DNA from: Oscarella lobularis
Lineage: Eukaryota > Porifera > Homoscleromorpha > Homosclerophorida > Oscarellidae
Direction: 5' to 3'
DNA length: 64,000 nt
Assembly: GCF_947507565.1 (NCBI RefSeq)
Contig: NC_089190.1
Coordinates: 1,426,001 to 1,490,000, forward strand
The notes under the pieces are model-generated. The model was not told the origin of the DNA. It saw nothing but the letters and a program-made list of their open reading frames with translations, and did no database searches. Numbering within the stretch: position 1 is the first letter of the stretch; each line of letters begins with the position of its first letter. Below, piece after piece: positions 1-11,388 of this stretch. The position numbers and the translations under genes were made by a program.

Positions 1-143
1 CTTCGGCGAATACGACGCCGAGAATCGTCGATATGGTCCACGATGCGATCGACGTCGTCGTCGGAACGGTCGGACCGACGCGCGAGGCGATTAGGAGGAG
101 TCCTAACGTCGGCGGCGACGCCGCGGCGATCGGTCGTTGCCAT
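1..143 (-). CDS. possible 5' end of a minus-strand gene, truncated by the window edge
   Basis: An ATG on the minus strand at 143 opens a frame of 47 codons that runs off the left edge. The peptide is rich in Arg and Asp, begins MATTDRRGVAADVRTPPNR, and has the GC-rich codon style of the neighbouring genes. No domain is recognisable in so short a piece. A plus-strand ORF at 43-273 overlaps it and looks less gene-like. The call rests on codon style and the start codon only, so it may be spurious. Confidence 0.3.
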   Translation of the reverse strand, partial: MATTDRRGVAADVRTPPNRLARRSDRSDDDVDRIVDHIDDSRRRIRR

Positions 144-527
144 GTCGCGTAGCCGACGACGGAGGCGAGTCCTGAAACGAAGCCGATCGCCGAAACGAAT
201 GCTGGTTTCTTCGCCTGCATTCCCGGATACAAACATTCTACTTGTGTCGAGACACTTGAAGTTGAAGACGTAGAAGGGCAAAAAAACTCGTCCTGACTTT
301 GTCAACTACTAAAAAGCTGTATGTAAACACAGAGCATACCGAAAACGTCTAAAGACATAAACCAGAACTGAAACTGGCGTAACTTGATAAAGTTCTGGTT
401 TCAATGGCTACTCCATATCCAGCACTACTACAATGAGCTATCAAACACATGCTGATCTGCATGCATGTCTTAGACTTATCCTTTTACAGACGAACCGTTC
501 CTTAGAAATTCTTCAAATCGATCCCTC
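144..527. other. intergenic; likely former 3' end and 3' UTR of the KH-CHORD gene
   Basis: No gene is seen here. Read on the minus strand, positions 522 down to 502 continue the reading frame of the gene at 1963-3192 for six codons and reach a TAA at 504-502. This stretch is therefore probably the original gene end, now cut off by the fold-back element at 528-2049. The rest is AT-richer sequence with no motif I can name. Confidence 0.5.
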
Positions 528-1063
528 TGTGAAGTCACTATATTAGAACGGGACTATATTAGAACAGCAACGCCCAATGATGTAAGGTGCTTGCGCAGTA
601 GCAAACTAGGTTAAGATACGTAACCACCCCTGACAACGGCCCCGTAACTCAATTAGCGATTTTCAGCAAAGGTTTACGACGTTTTACACCGGCATACATA
701 CTGCACAGTGATGAATTTTATTTTTTATTGATTGGGACGCCTTGTCATGCCGAGAAGGTGAAAATAGAACAATAACTTTCTGTTCTAATATAGTCCTGTT
801 CTAATATAGTACCTTCTAAGATGGCACTATTTTAGAACAGGGTCTATTTTAGAACAACCTCTTATCAGTGCAGAAGCAACGAAAACTCATGCCTGTCACC
901 GCCTGGTAGCTACCGTGCATGGCCTGCATGGCCTGCATGGGTGCACGTTGGGACCAAGTCTGTTCTAATATAGTCCTGTTCTAATATAGTTCCTTCTAAG
1001 ATGGCACTATTTTAGAACAGGGTCTATTTTAGAACACACCGAACAAACGTTTTACAAATGTTT
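528..1063 (+). repeat. left terminal inverted repeat of the fold-back element
   Basis: 536 bp, matched base for base (a few mismatches) by the reverse complement of 1514-2049. It holds an outer half module (about 537-567), full palindromic modules at 781-856 and 961-1036, and a short direct repeat of CATGGCCTG near 915-940. Confidence 0.92.
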
Positions 1064-1513
1064 AATATATACTAATTCGAACAAATGGACGTGCAATGCC
1101 AAGCGTTGCACCGTGGGAAGGTTTCCACGACCACGCGACATCAGGGACTCACTCTTCATCAGTCAATTTATGTCGACTTGGAATATGTCAAAGACAATTT
1201 CAAAAGACTTTATCGTGAGTTTGACCAGCTCATTGACAATCGGCCTGGTCCCTATTGGAAAACCACGCCCGGAAGAACGGAGAGAAAGAAGTAGTCCCAG
1301 ACAGAATAAGCGGCTAAAAGTAAAACTAACTTAAGAAGAGTTGTGTTGACGTTCAGTTAAGTTGCGTCCTTTGACGCGGTACAATTAGCTAGTAAGTTAC
1401 CGGTGTTTAGTAAGCGCGAACGTTTGACGTTTTCACGTCTACTTTGACATACTTACAGTAATCGCTAACGTTCAGCGAAAACTAAGTATTCTCGTTATTC
1501 ATGCATGAAAGGA

Positions 1514-2049
1514 AAACATTCGTAAAACGTTTGTTCGGTGTGTTCTAAAATAGACCCTGTTCTAAAATAGTGCCATCTTAGAAGGAACTATATTAGAACA
1601 GGACTATATTAGAACAGACTCGGTCCCAACGTGCACACATGCAGGCCATGCAGGCCATGCACGGTAGCTACCAGGCGGTGACAGGCATGAGTTTTCGTTG
1701 CTTCTGCACTGATAAGAGGTTGTTCTAAAATAGACCCTGTTCTAAAATAGTGCCATCTTAGAAGGTACTATATTAGAACAGGACTATATTAGAACAGAAA
1801 GTTATTGTTCTATTTTCACCTTCTCGGCATGACAAGGCGTCCCAATCAATAAAAAATAAAATTCATCACTGTGCAGTATGTATGCCGGTGTAAAACGTCG
1901 TAAACCTTTGCTGAAAATCGCTAATTGAGTTACGGGGCCGTTGTCAGGGGTGGTTACGTATCTTAACCTAGTTTGCTACTGCGCAAGCACCTTACATCAT
2001 TGGGCGTTGCTGTTCTAATATAGTCCCGTTCTAATATAGTGACTTCACA
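1514..2049 (-). repeat. right terminal inverted repeat of the fold-back element
   Basis: Mirror image of 528-1063. Its outer 87 bp (1963-2049) supply the last 28 codons and the stop codon of the minus-strand KH-CHORD gene. Confidence 0.92.
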
Positions 2050-3192
2050 CCCTCCCTTCTGACATCTCCTTCGCTTGCCCTCCTTTCCCAAGCGCCAGAC
2101 GTGCCTTCCTCGAGTGCATCCGTGCTTCGCGTGCTCACGACGCTCGTCGTCGTCGCGACTCTCACTCTGACAGCACGACCACTGGCCGGCAACGAGATAT
2201 CCCGAATGATACCGACAATCGCCCAAGCCATTTCGACCTTTGTAAAACGGCGTCGTGCAGTGCAAACACAGACTGCCACTCTTCTCCAAGACGCCGAGCT
2301 TCTTTCGAGTCAGAGACTCAAAACTCTTGGACTTCTTCGCGGCTTTCACTTGGTATACATAACGAGCTTTCTCCTTCATGTTGTATACATATTGAGCGTG
2401 ATCCTTCGTCTCGTATACGTCGCGAGCGAGCTCCTTTACGCTAGGCTCGTCGTTCAACGACGGATAATGTCCTGCACGCATTGTCGAACGTCTGCGTTGC
2501 ATACGCTGCCTTTCGCCCCAGAGTCGGACTGCTTCCGCGTGTCGACGTCTATTTTCTTTGATTCTTTCCATTTCCTCTCTGACCACTTTTACAGCCGCCT
2601 CGACGTTTTTTCTCTCGACGCCAGCAAATTTCATTCTGAGCCTCGGATCCCATTTTCGACTCACAATTTCGGTCTTCGCCTGATCGAAGCGACTGCGAAT
2701 GGCGTCAATGTTCTTTCCGTTTTTGCCGATCAGCAGACCGACGTGATCAAGAGAAGGTAAATCCCATTCGACTTCCATCTCGAAACTGTCAGTGACATAG
2801 CTGACATTTTCATTTTTCGAATCGCTGCATCTACAGACGTCATCGTCTCCATTCTCAATTTTTCTCAAGACGTCGAGAAGTCTCGCCTTGGCGACGCGTT
2901 CTCTCGCTGGCGTCGCTTCCGCGACAACGGAAGCGAAGATCTGCTCGAGTTTCTGCACGACTCGTTCGTCGCGGTTGTCGACGTCGTGGCGATGGCTTTT
3001 CAGCCAGGTTTCGATAAGCGAGAGACGACTCGAGTCCGGGCCGGTGATCTCGCGATCGTCGCCGTTGGAGCAGCAGCAGACGAGTCGGCCGAGTTTGGGA
3101 AGGAGTCGTAGCGGAATCGTCTTCGCGCGAAGACGATTGGATAGGAATTCGAACGTTTGACGAAATTTGCGATCGTGGTACGAGCACTGCAT
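1963..3192 (-). CDS. KH-domain protein with C-terminal CHORD-like zinc finger; C-terminus supplied by a transposon
   Basis: Single-exon gene, ATG at 3192, 409 aa. Residues about 140-212 form a KH RNA-binding domain with the GxxG loop (LLIGKNGKNIDAI). Residues 256-283 are three decapeptide repeats of the form AxxVYxxK. Residues 309-364 resemble a CHORD zinc module: CLHC, then DCRYHSGY, QWSCC, HAKHGC and GRH in the family order. The KH domain implies nucleic-acid binding; the role of the CHORD-like part (a zinc-binding, chaperone-linked fold elsewhere) is not predictable here. After KGG (codon at 2052-2050) the frame enters the inverted repeat of the fold-back element and gains 28 residues, CEVTILERDY to SSKLG. 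Without the element the frame would read six more codons (IDLKNF after KGG) to a TAA at 504-502. Gene family confidence is moderate; domain calls are firm. Confidence 0.75.
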   Translation of the reverse strand: MQCSYHDRKFRQTFEFLSNRLRAKTIPLRLLPKLGRLVCCCSNGDDREITGPDSSRLSLIETWLKSHRHDVDNRDERVVQKLEQIFASVVAEATPARERVAKARLLDVLRKIENGDDDVCRCSDSKNENVSYVTDSFEMEVEWDLPSLDHVGLLIGKNGKNIDAIRSRFDQAKTEIVSRKWDPRLRMKFAGVERKNVEAAVKVVREEMERIKENRRRHAEAVRLWGERQRMQRRRSTMRAGHYPSLNDEPSVKELARDVYETKDHAQYVYNMKEKARYVYQVKAAKKSKSFESLTRKKLGVLEKSGSLCLHCTTPFYKGRNGLGDCRYHSGYLVAGQWSCCQSESRDDDERREHAKHGCTRGRHVWRLGKEGKRRRCQKGGCEVTILERDYIRTATPNDVRCLRSSKLG

Positions 3193-3546
3193 TCCGACTC
3201 GAACGACTCAACGAGATTGCGATTGCAACGCATCGTGCAACAACTGGTCTTTTTATAGAGCTGACACGGCGCGTCAGGAACGACTCAGCGCGCGCAACGC
3301 ATGCCCAGATCGGCCCACACATACCGGCACACGTTTGACGAAATATATACGCGGGCCACTGCATCGCGACTCGCGAACGACGAACGGGTTGAAAGCACGT
3401 ACGCGCAACGCATGCGCCCAGCCCCAGAGAAAAAAAAGAAAAAAAACATCAAGTGACTCGCGTGCGAGACTAAGAAAGAGAACATAGAGCAAGCGAGAAG
3501 TCTCCAGCGCCGGTCCAACACCTAAAATCCCTCCCCTCCAAAAAAA
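3193..3546. other. intergenic; upstream region of the KH-CHORD gene with a diverged local duplication
   Basis: No gene is supported. ACGTTTGACGAAAT occurs at about 3153 (inside the 5' end of the gene) and again at about 3330. GCAACGCATG followed by CCCAG occurs at about 3296 and 3408. This indicates a diverged duplication of roughly 110-180 bp covering the gene's start region. ORFs through here on the minus strand look like by-products of that duplication. Confidence 0.5.
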
Positions 3547-4885
3547 TCAGGCACCAGGACGGAAGTAAACCTTTTTCAGCAGCTGAACGACCGGCGAAGG
3601 CATCTGCTTTCGCCGTCCCTTGGCCTCGAAATTCGTCGCAACGGTGCGATTGACCCTCACGAGCATGCTGACGAGATCCTCGTTAGCCGAGTACGAGGCG
3701 AGCGTATCGACGAGCGCCTGTATGAACCAAGAGCCCCGCTCGCTATTCCTCCACGACACGTACCCGGGAACGGTCGCATAGGCAACGAGCATATCGGCCT
3801 CGACGGGCAGCGCACTCATCCTCGCATCGGTCTCGTCGTCGCCCTTTCCGAGACCCGTCTGCAGGATGGGATCGGCCGACGGAGGACCGTCGGGCTCGTC
3901 CTTCCCATAATCAAAATTGTCGCCGCGGCACGCCTGCAGGAAAAAGAGCTTCGGCTTGCCGACGAGACTCGGCGCCGATTCGCCGTTGAATAGATTTATG
4001 AGATCTTGCGTGGGCGTCAGATTGCCGCACGATCCGTAGATCTTTCCCTCGACGCCGTGCGTGAGTATGGCGACGACGACGGCGTCGTAGTCCTTGTGAT
4101 TGTAGCGTGCAAGCGACTTGAGATTCGCTCGCATCTCGCTGACCGACTGGTCGGTGAGGGTGTGTGACAGAAAGCCGAGATAGCGGAAGACCTGTTCGAG
4201 ATTGGCCGCGTCGACGTCCGTTCCGCGACGCATGTTCATGCCGCACTTGGGATCGAAATGCTTGTTGTTGATGATGAGGGCGAGACCGCGCGGATTCGAC
4301 GTCATCTTGTAGACGTTGTCGTCGTCGAGCGAGTCCGTTTCCAAGACGCCCGGCGGCGGTTTCACTTGGACGTTCGCTTTGGTTGAAAAATCGGGAAAGG
4401 ATTTCGCTTGAAATGAAAGTGGGAAACTGCTACCACTGGAACTATCTGTTTGAGTCACAGGAACAGGAGCCGGAGCTGGAGCGGGTGCCGGAGTGCCGTT
4501 AAATTTCTCTAAGTAAATTTCTACGGTGAGCATTAATTAAAATAGATCCCAGGAAGTAAGGTGGACTATTCATGGTACTAGTATCCGGGGGATAGAGTCT
4601 CTGTGTACCTTTCGCTGCTCCGACAAGTTCCTCGGCTATGAAGTCTTGCCCGGCGGCGTTGAGGCATTTTATAAAGCGATCGAAGGCTGTGGGACCTCGT
4701 AGCTGAATTGCAGCGATGATTTTTCGCGTTTTCTCGGCGCGACGCCTTTCGCCGCGAATTTCCTCCTCTGCATCTTCCGATAGGAGATTTTCTTCGACGA
4801 GATGATTGATGAGCACGTCAGGATCGAGATTCTCCGTAAGGTAGACGCGTTTTTGACGCAGAACGTCGCGATGGCGTTTGTCCAT
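3547..4885 (-). CDS. CARD-containing caspase 1 of 2
   Basis: Cysteine protease of the caspase family, 412 aa, complement(join(3547..4508,4609..4885)). Exon 1 from ATG 4885 encodes a CARD death-fold (MDKRHRDVLRQKRVYLTENL to about residue 92), the recruitment domain of initiator caspases. The intron (100 bp) is phase 1, GTACAC to TTAG. Exon 2 begins with a Pro-Ala linker (PAPAPAPAPVPV), then the p20 subunit with catalytic His in AILTHGVEG and catalytic Cys in LFFLQACRGD, an acidic interdomain linker (GKGDDETDAR) suited to Asp cleavage, and the p10 subunit ending VYFRPGA. No catalytic residue is missing. An upstream in-frame start at 4951 is not ATG-supported and would precede the CARD. The next gene upstream (5064-6528) is a tandem paralogue with the same architecture. 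Confidence 0.93.
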
Positions 4886-5063
4886 ATTTAGCTTGACGTG
4901 TCGGGCCCGTATAGGCGACGCCCCGTATTTCCTCAAGACTAGAAAAAACATTTATTCAAGAGTAGAAAAACAACAAAGTCCCATAAAAATTCAAAACGTT
5001 ACAAAAAAAACAAGTCAGCTCACAAATCCCAAAAATTTCAACGGTCACCGTTGCCTAGTACAG

Positions 5064-6528
5064 TCACTGCCCAGGTCGAAAATAAAGCTTTTTCAAAAGT
5101 TGGACTACAGGTGCCGGCATCTGCTTTCGTCGTCCCTTCGCTTCGAACGACGTCGCCACGCGACGATTCACTTTAACCATCATGCTGACGAGATCCTCCT
5201 TGTGAGAATAGTCGGTCAGAATCTCGCACAGCGCCTGAATGAACCACGATCCCCGCGCACTGTTACGCCACGAAACGTAACCAGGAACCGTTGCATAACC
5301 GATCAGCATATCAGCTTCCACGGGCAGAACGGCTAAGTTGGAGTCCGTCTCGTCGCCCTCGTCGTCACCCAGTGCCTCGTCTACGATGGATTTCTCGTTG
5401 ATTCGTCCGTCTGGCAAGTCTTGACCGTAGTCGAAATCGTCGCCGCGACACGCTTGGAGAAAGAAGAGCTTCGGCTTGCCGACCAATTTCGGCGCGTTGT
5501 CGGCGGCGAAGAGTTGAACGAGATCTTGGACTTTGACGAGTTCGCCGTCGGAGCCGTAGAGCTGGCCTTCGACGCCGTGCGTGAGAATGGCGACGACGAC
5601 GGCGTTGTACTTCGAGTGATCGTGCTGGGCGATTTTGCGCATGTTGTCGCGCATCTGTCGAACGCTCTGATTCTTGGCTTCTCTCACGACGAAGCCGAGG
5701 TACTTGAAGACTTCGGCGAGATTGCTCGCGTCGACGTCCGTCCCTCGACGCTCGTTCATGCCGCACTTGGGATCAAAGTACCTTTTAGAGAAAAGAAAAA
5801 TGTCTATATAAACAATATCTGCATGGTTGCAATTAATTAATTAATTAAATTTTAATTATTTAATTAGTATTTATTTATTTATTTACCTATTGTTTATGAT
5901 CAGTGCCAGTCCTCTCGGTTTTCTATCCATCGAATACACGTCGTCATCGTCATGAGAATCCGTTTCCGCGTGACCGGGCACGGGACGCGACACAACGACA
6001 TCCTGATAGTAGTCGGACGTGTCAAGGTCAACCGGAAAAGCGTCAGTTTCGACTTGACCCAATTGCTCGAATTTCGGCACCGAATCGACGGTAGGCGACA
6101 AGACGTCGGTCTGCAGGAGAGGCCGCGACGGAGCTTTTTGAAACGGGGGCGGAGCACGAGTGCGACCTATCAGATGAAATAATGTATCTCTCGTTGAAGA
6201 ATTCGTGGGGCGGTGCTGCCACGCCTACACCTTCCAGCACGTTCGCTTTCTCTTTCGCCGTAGCGCGAAGTTCGTCGGCAACGAAGCTCGCGCCCGTATC
6301 GTCGAGCACTTTGACAAATTTGTCGAAGGCGGTGGGACCGCGCAGTTGAACCTTTTGAACGATTCGACGCACTTTCTCTTTGCGGCGTGTCAACGCCTCT
6401 ATTTCTTCGCTCTCGTCGTCGTTGATGAGGCCCTCTTGAATGAGATGATTGATGATTGTTGCTGGATCGACATTTTCTACGAGAAAGACGCGCTTTGAAC
6501 GGAGAGCCTCCTTGTGTTTCTTCTCCAT
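5064..6528 (-). CDS. CARD-containing caspase 2 of 2
   Basis: Second CARD-caspase, 431 aa, complement(join(5064..5781,5887..6166,6231..6528)). Exon 1 (ATG 6528) holds the CARD (MEKKHKEALRSKRVFLVENV, with RGPTAFDKFVKVL as in the neighbour). Exon 2 encodes a linker and the p20 start (GLALIINNR). Exon 3 resumes YFDPKCG and carries His in AILTHGVEG, Cys in LFFLQACRGD, an acidic linker (DEALGDDEGDETDSN) and p10. The extra intron at NNR/YFD (105 bp, AT-rich) is absent from caspase 1, where the same point is uninterrupted, so the pair differ by one intron gain or loss. The shared CARD, linker and catalytic parts show tandem duplication. It is divergent from caveolin, with 206 bp between start codons. 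Confidence 0.93.
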
Positions 6529-6734
6529 GTGTTTCCTGCGTACGGGGCTTGACCGCGGCAGGCTTCGGTCCCGAATATCGTAGACGCCTTGTTGTCAATG
6601 ACGTCACGCTTCGTCAAAGCATCCATACGATTTGCAGTCGACCAATGAGCACCGGCCTCCCTTTTCAACTTTAACCGAGCAACCGCCCCACTTGCCACTT
6701 GCGAGAGAACGCCGCCACCGATTCGCAGAGAAGA
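6529..6734. promoter_or_regulatory. short shared upstream region of caspase 2 and caveolin
   Basis: 206 bp separate the caspase start (6528, minus) from the caveolin start (6735, plus), so both 5' UTRs and core promoters must fit here. No TATA box is evident. The bidirectional role is inferred from geometry only. Confidence 0.5.
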
Positions 6735-7217
6735 ATGGCAGACCACGAGAATCTCAAAGGCCAGCAGACGGACGAAGTCGACGTCGCGCCGGCAAACGTC
6801 GACGCACTCGCCGACAACATACTAACGCCCCAAGAGATGAGCAATCGCATGAAAGTCGAATTCGCCGAAGTGATCGCCGAGCCAGAAGGCACCGAATCGG
6901 TTCCGCAAGTCCTCCGCATCGCCGAGCTCACCTATACGTGGACAAAGAACATCGTCTACAAGGTCCTCACCGTACTTCTCTCCATCATTCTCGCCATCGT
7001 TTGGGGTCTCGTTTTCGCTCTCATCGCTTTCACGACCGTTTGGGTTATCAATCCGTCGGCGCGTCTCTTCTACATTTTTCTCGACATCGGCGGGCGCTTT
7101 TACGCCGCCGTCATCGCCACGTTTTTCGACCCGTGCTTTCGTTCGACTGGGCTCATCTTCAGTCGCATCCTAGCCCGACATCAGAAGGTGGAGGATACGT
7201 CGTCGGCCGTCGTTTGA
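6735..7217 (+). CDS. caveolin
   Basis: Caveolin family, 160 aa, single exon, ATG at 6735. The family organises caveolar membrane domains and inserts as a hairpin into the inner leaflet. The signature region reads MKVEFAEVIAEPEGTES, corresponding to the caveolin motif FEDVIAEP with two changes. It is followed by the scaffolding segment (TYTWTKNIVYKVLTVLLSI), a long hydrophobic hairpin (to about residue 120) and a C-terminal segment with FFDPCFRSTGLIFSRIL, matching the conserved FCDP.F motif. Length is close to the vertebrate 150-180 aa. Upstream in-frame codons do not include an ATG. An AATAAA lies 149 bp after the stop codon. Confidence 0.9.
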   Translation: MADHENLKGQQTDEVDVAPANVDALADNILTPQEMSNRMKVEFAEVIAEPEGTESVPQVLRIAELTYTWTKNIVYKVLTVLLSIILAIVWGLVFALIAFTTVWVINPSARLFYIFLDIGGRFYAAVIATFFDPCFRSTGLIFSRILARHQKVEDTSSAVV

Positions 7218-7530
7218 GGCGCTCGCCTCCCCCGGAACCCCCCCGGACCTGTTGGTGTGCGTACGCGTGCGTGCGTGTGCGTCAGTGCGTGGTTTCCTTT
7301 TTTTCGTCGCATGCTATCGTCGGTTTTTTCTTTTGTTTGTTTCCTTTTGCACGGTTCTTCCGTAGAATAAAAGTCGGATTTTTTGTCACGAGTTGTACGA
7401 GCGCGCGATGAGTCGTTTTTTTAGCGCGTAGTACACATGCTTCAGACACGAGAATACAAAGCAAACACGGGTAGACACTTACATAATTTGTCGTCTGATG
7501 CAGCGAGACAACGTTCGCTTGCCGTCCTCT
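7218..7530. other. convergent 3' region of caveolin and enolase
   Basis: This stretch holds the caveolin 3' UTR, including the polyadenylation hexamer, and the enolase 3' UTR from the other side. No coding potential is convincing. Confidence 0.6.
7366..7371 (+). terminator. polyadenylation signal AATAAA (caveolin)
   Basis: Canonical AATAAA 149 bp downstream of the caveolin stop codon, followed by a T- and G-rich stretch (GTCGGATTTTTTGTC) as expected for a downstream element. Confidence 0.6.
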
Positions 7531-10137
<2,607 letters not shown>

Positions 10138-11068
10138 ATGGAAGAAGAAACGCCTCTGTCGCAGCCGTCAATATTCAGCCGATTCGCCACGGCAATAAGT
10201 CGGGTAATGGCAGAAAGACCCCGGAAATTCCACTGGGCACTCTAGCGGAACTCTCCCCTCTCTCTCATAGCGATATCAAAAGTTGCTCGACGATCTTGTA
10301 CCTCAGAGGGCACTCCGATGGATAGGGACGACCGTTCTAGCAGTATTATATAGCGTTAGAGTTTACCTTTTGGAGGTGAGAAACCGACGCGTCTCTCTCC
10401 CCAGTCTTTCTATATATATCTGTTAGGGCTGGTACATTATTACGTATGCGCTTGGAATTTATGTTTTGAATCTTTTGATTGCATTTCTGTCGCCCAAAAT
10501 CGATCCCGCTGTTGCAGAAATCGAGACTGATGGTACGTTGGTTTTTGGGGGAGGGGGGTATAGTGAGGTACCAACGGTATCTCGATATCATTTATAGTGT
10601 GAGAGTAAAGAGACCTAAAAACTAGTCACGTACCTTTCTAATTGCCTAGATGACGGTCCTGAGTTGCCCACACAAGCGAATGCGGAATTTAGGCCATTCA
10701 TACGACGTTTGCCGGAATTTAAATTTTGGTTTGTAGCGGGGATGTCCGTCTCTCCTTCGCGCTCTGAGGTTTCTTACTCTCTAGGTATGGCGTGACGAGA
10801 GGCATTCTCATTGCCATGTTCTGCACGCTCTTCGAAGCGTTCAACGTGCCCGTCTTCTGGCCGATTTTGGTCGTCTACTTCATCATTCTATTCACCATAA
10901 CAATGAAGCGGCAGATCAAGGTACGCAAACGTTCTCTCTCCCTTTTCCTTCTTCTAAAAATGTCGTCTATTTTTCTAGCACATGATCAAGTATAGGTACT
11001 TACCGTTTTCGCACGGAAAGACGCGCTACAAGGGAAAGGACGATACGGGAGCCGTTGTCAGTCAATGA
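10138..11068 (+). CDS. RER1: RER1, retention/retrieval receptor of the early secretory pathway
   Basis: Golgi membrane protein that returns escaped ER membrane proteins and unassembled subunits to the ER. 193 aa (human about 196): join(10138..10203,10271..10375,10427..10532,10650..10728,10785..10920,10979..11068). All junctions keep phase. Recognised blocks are [102 protein letters not shown] and HGKTRYKGK. Four hydrophobic segments match the W-shaped topology. The gene is divergent from enolase. Confidence 0.96.
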
Positions 11069-11388
11069 CTTTGACTTTTTGGGTAGCTTGCTCGTCTTGA
11101 TACTACATGTATACTCCCAAGTTGCATGCGCATAAATATAGAAACATAAAAAAAGGACAAATAGCGTGTCAATCTCAGCTTAGACTTAGGGGCAACTAAC
11201 TAACTTGCGTCTTCGTTCCCTTATAAGAGACATCTATACCATTGACCATTTAAACAGCAGAGACGCTAAACGACTACGTTCGTCAAACAAGAGTCAGTCG
11301 CTCATTCGAGAACTGAAATACCGTATATAGAAAAAGAGGGTGCACTACTTCGCCCATTCATGCTTACTAGGACTAAGAACTACGTCTG
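11069..11388. other. convergent 3' region of RER1 and the MBOAT gene
   Basis: 320 bp between two stop codons. No gene or repeat is seen. It is AT-rich with an imperfect polyadenylation-like stretch (CATAAATATAG) near 11129. Confidence 0.5.

Larger units (their letters stand above)
528..2049. mobile_element. fold-back (long terminal inverted repeat) DNA transposon, non-autonomous
   Basis: The element is 1,522 bp: two 536-bp inverted arms (528-1063 and 1514-2049) around a 450-bp core. Arm ends match outward to TGTGAAGTCACTATATT, and the flanks carry a 5-bp direct repeat CCCTC (523-527 and 2050-2054), consistent with a target-site duplication. Each arm contains two copies of a 76-bp module that is itself a near-palindrome built from TGTTCTAATATAGT-like blocks (781-856, 961-1036, 1541-1616, 1721-1796), plus a half module at the outer end. 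The arms differ at only a few positions, so the insertion is young or the arms are being homogenised. The core has a 69-codon ORF (1085-1294) with no recognisable domain and no transposase signature, so movement would need a partner enzyme. Confidence 0.9.

Noticed and set aside
1085-1294. 69-aa ORF in the fold-back core as a transposase
   Set aside because: Too short, without a DDE/D triad or DNA-binding motif.
2101-2760. 219-aa plus-strand ORF
   Set aside because: It is antisense to the KH-CHORD exon, has no domain and starts at a GTG; the minus strand encodes recognisable domains.
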